This document shows positions 1 through 8,400 of a stretch of 17,238 nucleotides of DNA, piece by piece; position 1 is the first letter of the stretch; every line of letters starts with the position of its first letter. The position numbers and the translations under genes were made by a program. The notes beneath the pieces were generated by a model. That model was not told the DNA's origin. It did not search any database and saw only the letters and a list, made by a program, of their open reading frames with translations. The stretch is taken from contig QAXH01001534.1 in assembly GCA_004335635.1 (NCBI GenBank), forward strand, positions 1 through 17,238. Direction: 5' to 3'. This stretch comes from Chloromonas sp. AAM2. Taxonomy: Eukaryota; Chlorophyta; Chlorophyceae; Chlamydomonadales; Chlamydomonadaceae.

Positions 1-138
1 AGAAGTGGCAAGGCACCGTCTACCACAAAACGCGATGGTCACCCCGCTGTTCACCCCATCTGCAGTTCACACACACGCACATACACAGGTTTTACTGACA
101 CACAATGGTTGCTGGCGGTAATACAGACCAATTCACAC

Positions 139-432
139 AAACTGTCCCAGAACTGGCAAAATTCTTTTTTTCCCCTTCTACCTGCAGTTGCACTCACTTC
201 AGTAGGGTCAATCGTCGTCAGGGCACTTTGATGCAATTCTATAAGCCTGGTATAACCCAGGCAAGTGACCCGTCGGTGCATTTCAAACTCACTAGACAGA
301 CGCCCACCTGCATCATTGACACCTTCCAGTGATGGATGATGGACGTCAACCTGGCGAAGTCCTTGGGTCCGAACCAGATGATCACTACCATCTTTCAAAG
401 AAAAAAGGTGTTTGCCAGTTGTGGGACAGTTT
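139..432. mobile_element. MITE-like element with 22-bp terminal inverted repeats
   Basis: The left end (139-160) contains ACTGTCCCAGAACTGGCAAA. The right end (411-432) is its reverse complement with a single mismatch over 22 bp. Just inside each end lies a homopolymer-rich tract, T-rich at 164-176 and A-rich at 396-406, so the inverted symmetry continues loosely inward. The element is 294 bp long and encodes no plausible transposase, which is the pattern of a miniature inverted-repeat transposable element. I could not find a target-site duplication at the boundaries, so the exact ends and the superfamily remain open. Two further copies of the same end sequence at 651 and 1755 support a repeat family. 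Confidence 0.55.
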
Positions 433-650
433 TAGGGATGCCACTGGAACCAGTATTGTGACGGGAGAAAAGGGGGTATTGTGTGTGGTGTGTACGCCGA
501 TCGTGTTGGTGTTTGCTCTTGTGGATTGGACTGAAATCAGTGGTTTGTTGTGGGATTCATGCCAGCAGACTTGCTTCAGCACACAACTGAGCTAGCCCTG
601 GACCCGGTACTCTGGCTTCCACAGTCTCCCTGTCTCAGTGTTGTTCTTGG

Positions 651-672
651 AAACTGTCCCAGAACTGGCAAA
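651..672 (+). repeat. solo copy of the inverted-repeat end
   Basis: These 22 bp are identical to the left end of the element at 139-432 and are followed by a T-rich tract (677-686), as at the first copy. No right-end partner in inverse orientation was found downstream, so this looks like the remnant of a truncated family member. Confidence 0.6.
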
Positions 673-913
673 CAGCTTTTTTCTTTAAAAGCTACGTGGG
701 TCCTGTGTAACAGCGTACGGAGCACAAAGCGAACACGAATGGTTACAGCTGAACCCAGCAGTTGTTTAGCTGCAACAACTGGCCTAAACTCAACGTCAAT
801 GGTTTCAACGTGTGCCCTGACCGTCAAAGAAGTTTGAAACATGTAGAATCGCACAGCCGAATATGGCGTGTAGTCACGAGCATGAGGTTCACAAGGCGTC
901 CATGTTTGAATGT

Positions 914-1117
914 GCACAGGTCAGCAAGGCTATCGCAAGCCCTTGCGTGTTAGCTGGGCTGCCCTTAGCAGCATTGGGCATGTCCAAGATGCAAACTGTT
1001 ATATTCGGAGGAGAGGACAGAACCTTGCCTCTGGCTGTCTGCGCAAGTCAGTGCTCAAGGTGTGGCAATCACTGCTGGCCATGGCCTGCACACGCACTGC
1101 TGATCAGCTAGTTCCCT
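914..1117 (+). repeat. diverged ~200-bp duplication, copy A
   Basis: Copy A is collinear with copy B at 1340-1565. Shared blocks in order include GCACAGGTCARCAAGGCTAT, GCAAGCCC, a GGAGAG(G)A block, CTTGCCTC, AATCACTG and CAAGGTGTGGCAAT, and both end near CTAGT(T)CCCT. The copies differ by many substitutions and small indels, so the duplication is old. No protein-coding or structural RNA signature is apparent. Confidence 0.6.
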
Positions 1118-1209
1118 GCTGCATGAGCCTCTTCTCTTTAACAACGACGTGCATCCATGAAAGACAGTCCGGCTAGAACATAACGGCTCCCACACTCTCG
1201 GGTCTAAAA

Positions 1210-1272
1210 ACATCCCCTCTTGCCATGATCGCTCATATCACAACATATCACAACTCTGACAGGTCAGAGTCA
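1210..1272 (+). repeat. short repeated block, copy 1
   Basis: The block begins with ACATCCCCTCTTGCCAT and continues into a 'TATCACAACTC..GCAGGTC.GAGT'-like stretch. It is matched at 1797-1850, where it directly follows an inverted-repeat-end copy. It probably belongs to the same transposon-derived family as its neighbours. Confidence 0.5.
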
Positions 1273-1339
1273 AGAAATGTCCTGCTTTAAACAGGCATCC
1301 TCTGCCATGTCCTCTGCCATGTCATGCAGCAGCACATGG

Positions 1340-1565
1340 GCACAGGTCAACAAGGCTATCGCAAGCCCTGGCATGTTCGCTGAGCACCGTTGGTCAGGTT
1401 GCCAGGTGTCCAAACTTTGCAGGCTCAACCGAGCATCGACAGGGTGCCAAATGCTACATCAGAGGAGAGAACTCTTGCCTCCGTCTGCACTAATCACTGC
1501 GGGGGTCGCGTCAAGGTGTGGCAATTACGGCTTGCCATGCTCTCGTCAACACACTGCTAGTCCCT
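1340..1565 (+). repeat. diverged ~200-bp duplication, copy B
   Basis: This is the second copy of the block at 914-1117, in the same orientation about 220 bp downstream. It is slightly longer because of small insertions. Its right end runs into the hairpin at 1557-1634. Confidence 0.6.
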
Positions 1566-1634
1566 CCTTGATACTGACATAGAGTATCAGACAGAGTGTC
1601 AGTGCGATACTGACGTAGAGTGTCAAGGGACTAG
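1557..1634. repeat. 78-bp hairpin bounded by perfect 9-bp inverted repeats
   Basis: CTAGTCCCT (1557-1565) and AGGGACTAG (1626-1634) are perfect reverse complements. Pairing continues inward imperfectly through TTGATACT and AGTGTCAA. The interior contains two related blocks, GATACTGACATAGAGTATCA (1570-1589) and GATACTGACGTAGAGTGTCA (1606-1625), the first of which is itself partly palindromic. The direct repeat CACACTGCT occurs at 1550-1558 and 1638-1646. This could be a tiny foldback element or a cruciform-prone palindrome. Function unknown. Confidence 0.5.
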
Positions 1635-1754
1635 GATCACACTGCTCAGGGAAAAAAGTCTACCACTCCAACCAGGGCAACTCATCTCACTTTGACATGA
1701 CACCAAATTAACACCACATGTGCACGCCTCCACCATGTCACTGTCTATCTCACA

Positions 1755-1776
1755 AGATTGTCCCAGAACTGGCAAA
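1755..1776 (+). repeat. solo copy of the inverted-repeat end
   Basis: TGTCCCAGAACTGGCAAA (1759-1776) matches the end of the element at 139-432, and the bases just before it differ slightly. A T-rich tract follows (1778-1789), then the ACATCCCC block (1797 on) that is also present at 1210. No opposite end was found. Confidence 0.55.
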
Positions 1777-1796
1777 CTTTTTTCCTTTTCTGAGAA

Positions 1797-1850
1797 ACAT
1801 CCCCTCTTGCCATAATCCCGTGGTATCACAACTCGGGCAGGTCGAGTGTG
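1797..1850 (+). repeat. short repeated block, copy 2
   Basis: This is the counterpart of 1210-1272, with the same opening ACATCCCCTCTTGCCAT and a similar TATCACAACTC continuation. It overlaps the last codons of the minus-strand dehydrogenase gene (stop at 1826-1828). That suggests a repeat insertion may have supplied the present C-terminal end or 3' UTR of the gene. Confidence 0.45.
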
Positions 1851-4800
1851 GGCGGCAGGCCGACTTGTTGTGCGGACCAGCGCCACAACCAGCGGGCCGC
1901 TGTGTCGTCCTGGGCGGCCGGGCTGGGCTGCAGGGGGCGGCAGTTGGCGTTGAAATATCCGCCCGTCGCTGCTCCCTCCGCCGGGGCGGTGGGGGAAGTG
2001 GCACAGTACACGGAGGCACGGGCACCTGAAAAAATCAGTCGGGTTACCTAGTTTAGTTTGTCACTTAGTTGGTTAGAACTCAGTCTGCAGCCCTGTAGCC
2101 GAGTGGTGTCGCCTGCTGTCATAGCTTACATAATGATTTGGCCGCTGGCGACACTAGCAATGCAGCAGTGGTCTGCCATGACGCTGGGCACATGCCCAGG
2201 GGTGAGCATGGACGCATGAATCACACCTACCTTCCATGGGTGTGAGCAGTATGAGTCCCATGATGGCCCTGTTGCCCGCTTGCATCCAGCGGGGCAGGGT
2301 GCGGGTAACCTCCGTCAGCACCATGCCGGGGTGCAGGCAGAGCGCCTGCGAGCGGATCGTTTGTACGAACTAAGTCGAGCTTAGCATGCATGCATTGTGC
2401 ACCTGTCTGCAAAGGGGAAGCTGAGATGCTGGCCTCATGGTGGTCACCGAGTTCCAAGCTCTACACAGCGCACGTACAAACATTTCAGCGACGGGGCCTG
2501 GATGGGCATCTAGGGACCAACTTGTTGCCATTGCTACGTATGCTGCCTTGACTGCCGAGTGATCCCACGGCAGTACCTGACCTGTATGTTGCTCTTCGGC
2601 CCGAGCCGTCTCCGGAGTTCCCGCGTGAACAGGATCTGCGCCAGCTTGCTCGACCCGTAGGCGTGCTCCGCCCCGTAGGCGCCAGGCCGCACGAGGTGCG
2701 GGTCCGAGGCGCTCACGCCGGAGGGAGCCATCATGTGCACGGAGGAGCTCACACTGCAGCAAGCAAAGCAAACATTGGCGTGTCTTTGATACCTTGTAGC
2801 AAGCATAGCCAAAACATGCATACGTTCTGTCAGGGGGCTGCATGGTGTTATCTTCATAGGTTCTACCTATAACGGAAGTAGCTCAGGTTGGCATGTCGGC
2901 CAGACAGCTTACGTGCAAGCTCTATGTTAGAACAGCCGACCAGCCTAAGCCATGCATGAGTGGTAGCAGGACTTGCTACACAAATACAATTGACTTGCTC
3001 ACACACAGTGATTCCAAATTTCAGTTCTGGATGAATCAAATTCTCCCCAGCTGTGCCTGATCAGTCTTTTAGCTGTCGCCTGCCCATGGCCCACCTGACA
3101 ATGCGTGCCCCTGTTTTAGGCTTACCGGCCGCCCCCCGCTTCAGGGCAGGCAGCAGGCTCAGCGTCAGCAGGAAGTGACCCAGGTGGTTGGCGCCCATGT
3201 GCGCCTCAAAACCGTCACATGTCTCCTCACGGGGCGCTGCGGACACATGGCAGTACAAGGGCATGTGGTGCATGCGTAAGAAGAGAGGCATGTGGTACAT
3301 GCGTAAGAAGAGAGGCATGTGGTGCATGCGTAAGAAGAGAGGCATGTGGTGCATGCGTAAGAAGAGAGGCATGTGGTGCATGTGTAAGAAGAGAGGCATG
3401 GGGTAGCATCTTCAGATGGTACACGTGAGGGATTGGTGTTTGAGACAAGCTGGCCCAGCTTGTGTGCCCTTGGTTTGAGGCAATGACCCCAGTCAGTGAC
3501 AAGCACGATCCCTGTTTACCTCCCATGCGGTACACGCCCGCGTTGTTGATGAGTATGTGCAGCTCCCGCCGCTCCCTCTCCCAGGCAGCACAGAACTCAC
3601 GCACAGACCTGCCCACGACACAAGCAGCACAGGACAAGGCATGGCACCAACAATGCAAAAGCGGCAGCCCTGCACGTGCAGGACATAGTACTGTATGCCC
3701 AGCCTTCCATACAGCACAGCAAGCAGCACCATTGCATGCACTGCGACCTGCTGCTCCAGCTATCACTGTGCTGTGCTGTTCGGCCTCTGAAGCGCCTGTT
3801 GGCTCATGGCAGGCGCCATGCCCGCTGACTCACATGACCGACGCGAGGTCCAACTGCCTAACCTCCAGGTGGGGTCGGTGGAAGCCCTTGGCGGCCGCAT
3901 CCGCCTCAATCTCCTGTTTGAGGGACCCGCCCTTGGCAATGTTACGACACGCAATGACCACTGAAGCAGCGGGGCCACAGACACAGCTAACGTCATCCAA
4001 AGGTAAGAATCCAGGATCAAGGCATGACCAGGTGCTGGGAATACGGATGCCATGGCTCAGCTGCTTGCCAAAGGTGCAAAGACAGTGGGGATACTGGCCT
4101 GCCCTGCCAGGCGCCTAGACTGTTGGGTCTGCAGCGCCGAGAGCTGCTGCTGCTGCTGCTGCTGTCACTGGCCTGGCTTGTGGATTCAAATTATGACCGG
4201 TGCTGCTGAACTTGCCCCACTGCCATCATAGCCAACATATTGCTTGTTCACCAGTGTGTCTCATGCTCACCTCTCGCTCCTCTTCTGGCCAGTGCTGCAG
4301 CCGTTTCTTTACCAATGCCACTGCAGTCAGGGCACGTGGGCCAGAGGCACTTCAGTTGGCTTTGCCCTTATACAACTCTTGGTTAGAAGCAGCCATAGTA
4401 GGCAGCGGCTGAATGACCTTGCAGTGACAATTGCGCGAGTGCTCCACCGAGCACTGACATGCAGATGTTGCTTTGAAAACTTGACTAGCGCTTGATAACT
4501 GAGAACTAGACCGGATCACTTGCCCCCTGCGTAGACAACAATGACACTCTAGCATTTGTCTTTGCCTGCAGGCTTCAAATGTTTATATGTGGGTCTCGCT
4601 GCAACTTGTTTCCACCCTTGCGGCTAGTGGCTGCAAAGCTGCCAGAGATGTGCCACTTTTGGATTGATGATGATTGCTGATTGATGATGATTGCTGATTG
4701 ATGACGATTGATGATTGATGATGATTGCTGATTGATGATGATTGCTGATTGATGATGTGCACTGGAAAGTATGCAGTAGCCTCACCTAGTGGGGCCTGTG

Positions 4801-5207
4801 ACGATTGCTGTCAAACCCATGACAGGACCACCCACAAAGTCAATGTGGTCCAGATGATGCATATGAAGCTTCTGCATGCATGACGGAGTGCGCCCACAGC
4901 ATCTCAAGGTGGTCAAACAGCAGCATGACGCCTGCGTTGATGCCATCCAGCCGTGCTGTGGGCATACTCGTGCACACTATCGCACCTGAAAGAACACTGA
5001 ACTTGTAGTCCATGCCACGCCCCTAGCGTACTGGTAGTAATAGTGCGTCTGGATGTGTTGACCCAAGGAGCTAGACAGAAGCAGGTTCAGCCACCAACCC
5101 GCCACGTGCATTGCCAGGTCTGCAGCCCATGCGGCCTGTCGCCACACCCATCTGGCCGGCGATGCGGTGCTCGGTTGGGGCACCGCCGGTCTTGTAGTGG
5201 GTGCCAT
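1826..5207 (-). CDS. FEY-like short-chain dehydrogenase/reductase, nine exons
   Basis: Predicted NAD(P)-dependent oxidoreductase of the classical SDR fold, nearest in my reading to plant FOREVER YOUNG and retinol-dehydrogenase-like SDRs; substrate unknown. Exons in transcript order: 5207-5063, 4985-4786, 4320-4271, 3960-3834, 3608-3520, 3236-3095, 2753-2582, 2345-2231, 2025-1826. From exon 2 on, splice phases agree. Motifs in order: Rossmann TGPTSGIG split across exons 2/3, ACRN after the second strand, LDLAS, NNAG, NHLGHF, the catalytic serine region SVSSSVH, YGSSK (catalytic Tyr and Lys), and HPGMVLTEV. The C-terminal CRPLQPS and VGLP motifs are what point to FEY. A hydrophobic stretch in exons 1-2 suggests membrane association. 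Exon 1 and the 77-nt first intron are less certain. Exon 2 has a frame conflict near 4838-4850: upstream codons read to a TGA, while the Rossmann motif lies in another frame, so the total is 1240 nt, one too many. A sequence error, a missed short intron, or a start inside exon 2 are the alternatives. Confidence 0.85.
3260..3402 (+). repeat. 27-bp minisatellite, about 5.3 copies, in an intron
   Basis: Five full head-to-tail 27-bp units start at 3260, 3287, 3314, 3341 and 3368, followed by a partial one. Each unit contains GGCATGTGG and GCGTAAGAAGAGA, with only one or two substitutions between units. The array lies wholly in the intron of the dehydrogenase gene between its exons at 3520-3608 and 3095-3236. 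Because 27 is a multiple of three, it creates repetitive open frames on both strands that are not genes. Confidence 0.9.
4144..4164 (+). repeat. (CTG)7 microsatellite
   Basis: Seven perfect CTG units lie inside the dehydrogenase intron at 3961-4270 (read as CAG on the gene's own strand). Confidence 0.9.
4664..4757 (+). repeat. 17-bp minisatellite, about 5.5 copies, in an intron
   Basis: The unit TTGATGATGATTGCTGA starts at 4664, 4681, 4698, 4715 and 4732, then a partial copy. The third unit has two substitutions. It lies in the 465-nt intron between exons 2 and 3 of the dehydrogenase gene, close to the exon 2 donor. Confidence 0.9.
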
Positions 5208-5444
5208 GTTGAATCTAATCTATCCCTGGGCTTGCATGCTGAGGGTACGACAAAAGGGGAATCGACGAGTGCTCACAAAGTCGCGCGTTGCGCATCGTTT
5301 TAAGATCCAATCCAACGAGGGCACAGATCCGGCTCCGGAACCAACTCGAACCGTAATAATTTTGAATACAGAACACCACTCAGCTCTTCTGCTCCAATCC
5401 ACAGCCTCCAAATACTCCTTTGATTGTAGTGCTAGCAATTCAAC
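5208..5444. promoter_or_regulatory. divergent spacer between two gene starts
   Basis: Only 237 bp separate the proposed minus-strand start at 5207 and the plus-strand start at 5445, so both promoters and 5' UTRs should lie here. There is an AT-richer patch around 5351-5368 but no convincing TATA box. The assignment depends on the dehydrogenase start, which could instead be nearer 4875 or 5013. A shared bidirectional promoter is inferred from geometry alone. Confidence 0.4.
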
Positions 5445-8400
5445 ATGAAACGAGCTGGGGCATCCATGGTGTGCTTTCTCCGTAAAGCTCCATCATTGCA
5501 CGCAGCGCCCCAGCACACTTTCTGCACGCATGGCGCTCCCTCTCTCCTTGCCGACTTCCCTGCTGTTCCCGGCACACTGCTGCGTGTTGTCTCTGCCATC
5601 AGCCCTGTGGACATCAAAGCCAGGACAGGCGCTGACATGGCACACTTGCAGGTGATGGGCTAACAGTGTGCCAGAAGTATAGCTTTGCTAGGTGTGCCAC
5701 GCCAGATTTGCTATGTTAAGGACATGCAAGACAGCATGTTGTGGCGCAGGCCAGACCTCACAAACACATGGTGTTGCTCGCAAACAGCGTCTGGCCGCAT
5801 GAACTTCGCTGATAAACTTGATGCAAACCAACGTCGTACATGTCCATCAGCCCTTCAGACTGGCTGTAGCAGACAGCGTGCTATTTTTGTGTGATCACAA
5901 GCATCATCAGGGCTTGTTCTGCTGCACCCGTGCACCCAGCTGTTCTTTCAGCACCCTTTCCCTTGCATGCATGTGTGTACATGGTGTACGTGCCGCCTCT
6001 TTTGTCCACGCCCTGGCTCTCGTCACCTCTTCTCATGTTGGCCTGATGGTAGGCACCCATGGGCAGTGGCTGGTCTTGGAAGGTGCTGGAGCCATCGGGC
6101 GACACAGGCCCCATGATTGGTAGGAAATTAATCGCAAGCTATGTTTAGGAGAGTATGTGCCACAGGCACTGTGTGCTCGAGGCTGTGCCGCAGGCACTGT
6201 GTGCTCGAGGCTGTGCCGCAGGCACTGTGTGCTCGAGGCTGTGCCACTTCGGTCTTTCGTCCTAGATTGAATCAAATGGAAAGCACGCAGGAGGCTACCG
6301 AACAGATAGTAACAATTGCAAAGCTACATTGAGTGTGACATGAGTGTTGCAACAGTTGGACGGAGCCCTGACTTCCTGACCTGATCATCCGTGGACCAGG
6401 TTGGAACACTTGCGCCACACATGGCAGTCCATCAGACGCTCATCAGTACCACATGTTTTGACGTAATCAGCCATGTCAATGGAGCCATGTTCATCATCTG
6501 AGCAACTGCCTGTTGTTGTCCTCTCAGACGTGAGCGAGGCCAGGGGGCGTGCCTCCCTCGCCGGCGGCCTGCAGGCCACCATCCCGGACAAGTGGGTATC
6601 GGTGGACGTCAGCACCGCAGGTCGGTGTGTGGGCGTTAGCCGGCGGTAAGGCGGTGGGCATGTGGGCATGTGGCGTGAGGGGCCAAGTGGTGCAGGGGGA
6701 CACAAGTGCTCAATCACAGTGGTCAGTGCGGCAGCGATTGAGACCGACCCACTGCTCTTAACTTTAGTAGCCGGATTGGAGAGTATTGAGAGCTCTACCT
6801 TACTGAATCAGGTGATTTCAAAATCTTCATGAGTTCTTACATTTCCAATCAACGTCTTGTTTTCAAACGTGCTGATCTGGTCATGGCCAGATTGCTGTGG
6901 ATGCTGTCTGACTGTGGTTTAAGCTCTACTGATCACTGGGCAGTAAATGACTTGGATTCCCTGGCAAGTGATGGACAGTTTGAGGCACGTGGGGCTTTGG
7001 TGTGCAGGCCAGCCCGTGTCGGTGCAGAAGCTGGTGGAGGCGAACCTGAGCGTGCAGTCGCAGGGGGGGGACGTCTCACTGGGGCAGGCGAGCGGCACTG
7101 GTGTATGTGTATGTCTTCACATCGAGTACTCTACCCATGCTCTGGATTGCCTGACATTTGCATCAAGGAATCTGCTAAAGTTTCAGCTCAGAATGCTTTA
7201 GTTTAGACTGTACCGAGCAATGGTTACCTTCCAAGCCTGTCGTGTGGCCATCCCTTGCCTTCACTGCAGGCAGGTAAAATACAGTGTGCTTGATGTAGGG
7301 GTCTGCTTACTTTTTCACAAGCGTAGGCGATACTGACAGTTTGGAGCAGGTAGAACACAGGTTGAGTGATGGAGGAGGGCTTTGCGTGTTGGTTGCACTG
7401 CATGTGCAGGTCCGGACGTACAGCGTGACCATCGACACTCGGGGCGGCGAGCGATGTGGCAGGCTGCAGGTGAGGCCCCTGCTGGGAGGAGCAGGGCGAC
7501 TTGGTTGTTCCAATATGGTGGCAACCTTCAGCTGAGCGTGCTTGTGATTGGGCAGCCCTGAGTTGGGCAGGAGAGGAAGGACAAGAACATCATAAAGGGA
7601 CCAGGTTGCATCATCAACCTCACCTGAGCTCAGTGTCGGGTTTCAGCATAATGAAGTATAAAGCACATCGTCCACTTAACCACTGTATCCATAGGTTCAG
7701 TGGCTGATAGATTGAATGGCTATGTTCCCACCCGGATGACTGCACTCCATTGCTGGGCGTGCAGCAGTTAAATGCATGTCAACATGTCTGAGGTTGGCGT
7801 CCACAGGCGCAACCGTCTCAGCAATGTCGGGCGTGCACCTCACTTCCATGCTCACTGCTGTACAGGCGCTGTGCAGGATCTGCAGCTAACCTGCTTTACG
7901 TTCCTTGTTCAGCAGTCCGTCGGAATCGCCATTCCAAGTGTTCCTCCCATTGCACTGTCCAGTGGCTTCCTTTACTGGTTTCGGGGCAAAATTGGCCTGT
8001 TCTCTCCCGTCTGATCTCACAGGGCGGGGAGGTGAGCGGCAGTGACGTGGCCCTGTTGGTGGGCAGTGCACCCCTCACTTTGCAGCGGCTGGTGGGCCAG
8101 CGTGTGCGTGTGGAGGTGGCGGGGCAGCCCATGAACATTCGCGCGCTGTATGCAGAGCAGATTGAGGCGCGCACAGGTGGGAAAGCGTGTGCCATGGGTG
8201 CATGCGTGCTTTACCTTCATATCATTTCATGGCTGGCCTAGAGCATATTTCACTCCTGCATCCAGAGAAAGTGATGCTTACAACCACGGTCAGGATGAAA
8301 ACAGCGGTAAAGCGCAACAGGCAAGGCATACCCTTTCTCTTCATGCCGTCAGACCCCAGGCTAGTAGAGACAGACATCCGCACTGACCATCATGACGATC

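Larger units (their letters stand above)
1..1825. other. gene-free, repeat-rich flank
   Basis: No reading frame here looks like a real exon: the short open frames lack recognisable motifs and plausible splice partners. The stretch instead holds several related repeats, annotated separately: an inverted-repeat element, two more copies of its end sequence, a diverged ~200-bp duplication, a shorter repeated block and a hairpin. Together they suggest decayed non-autonomous transposable elements next to the 3' end of the minus-strand dehydrogenase gene that stops at 1826. The parts between the named repeats (433-650, 673-913, 1118-1209, 1635-1754) show nothing I can identify. Confidence 0.6.

Noticed and set aside
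3260..3402. CRISPR-like direct repeats
   Set aside because: The 27-bp units abut with no spacers, and the context is a eukaryotic intron.
3061..3506. Minus-strand open frames with repeated HHMPLFLRM or CTTCLSSYA peptides
   Set aside because: They are translations of the 27-bp minisatellite in an intron; the real exon is 3095-3236, used in one frame only.
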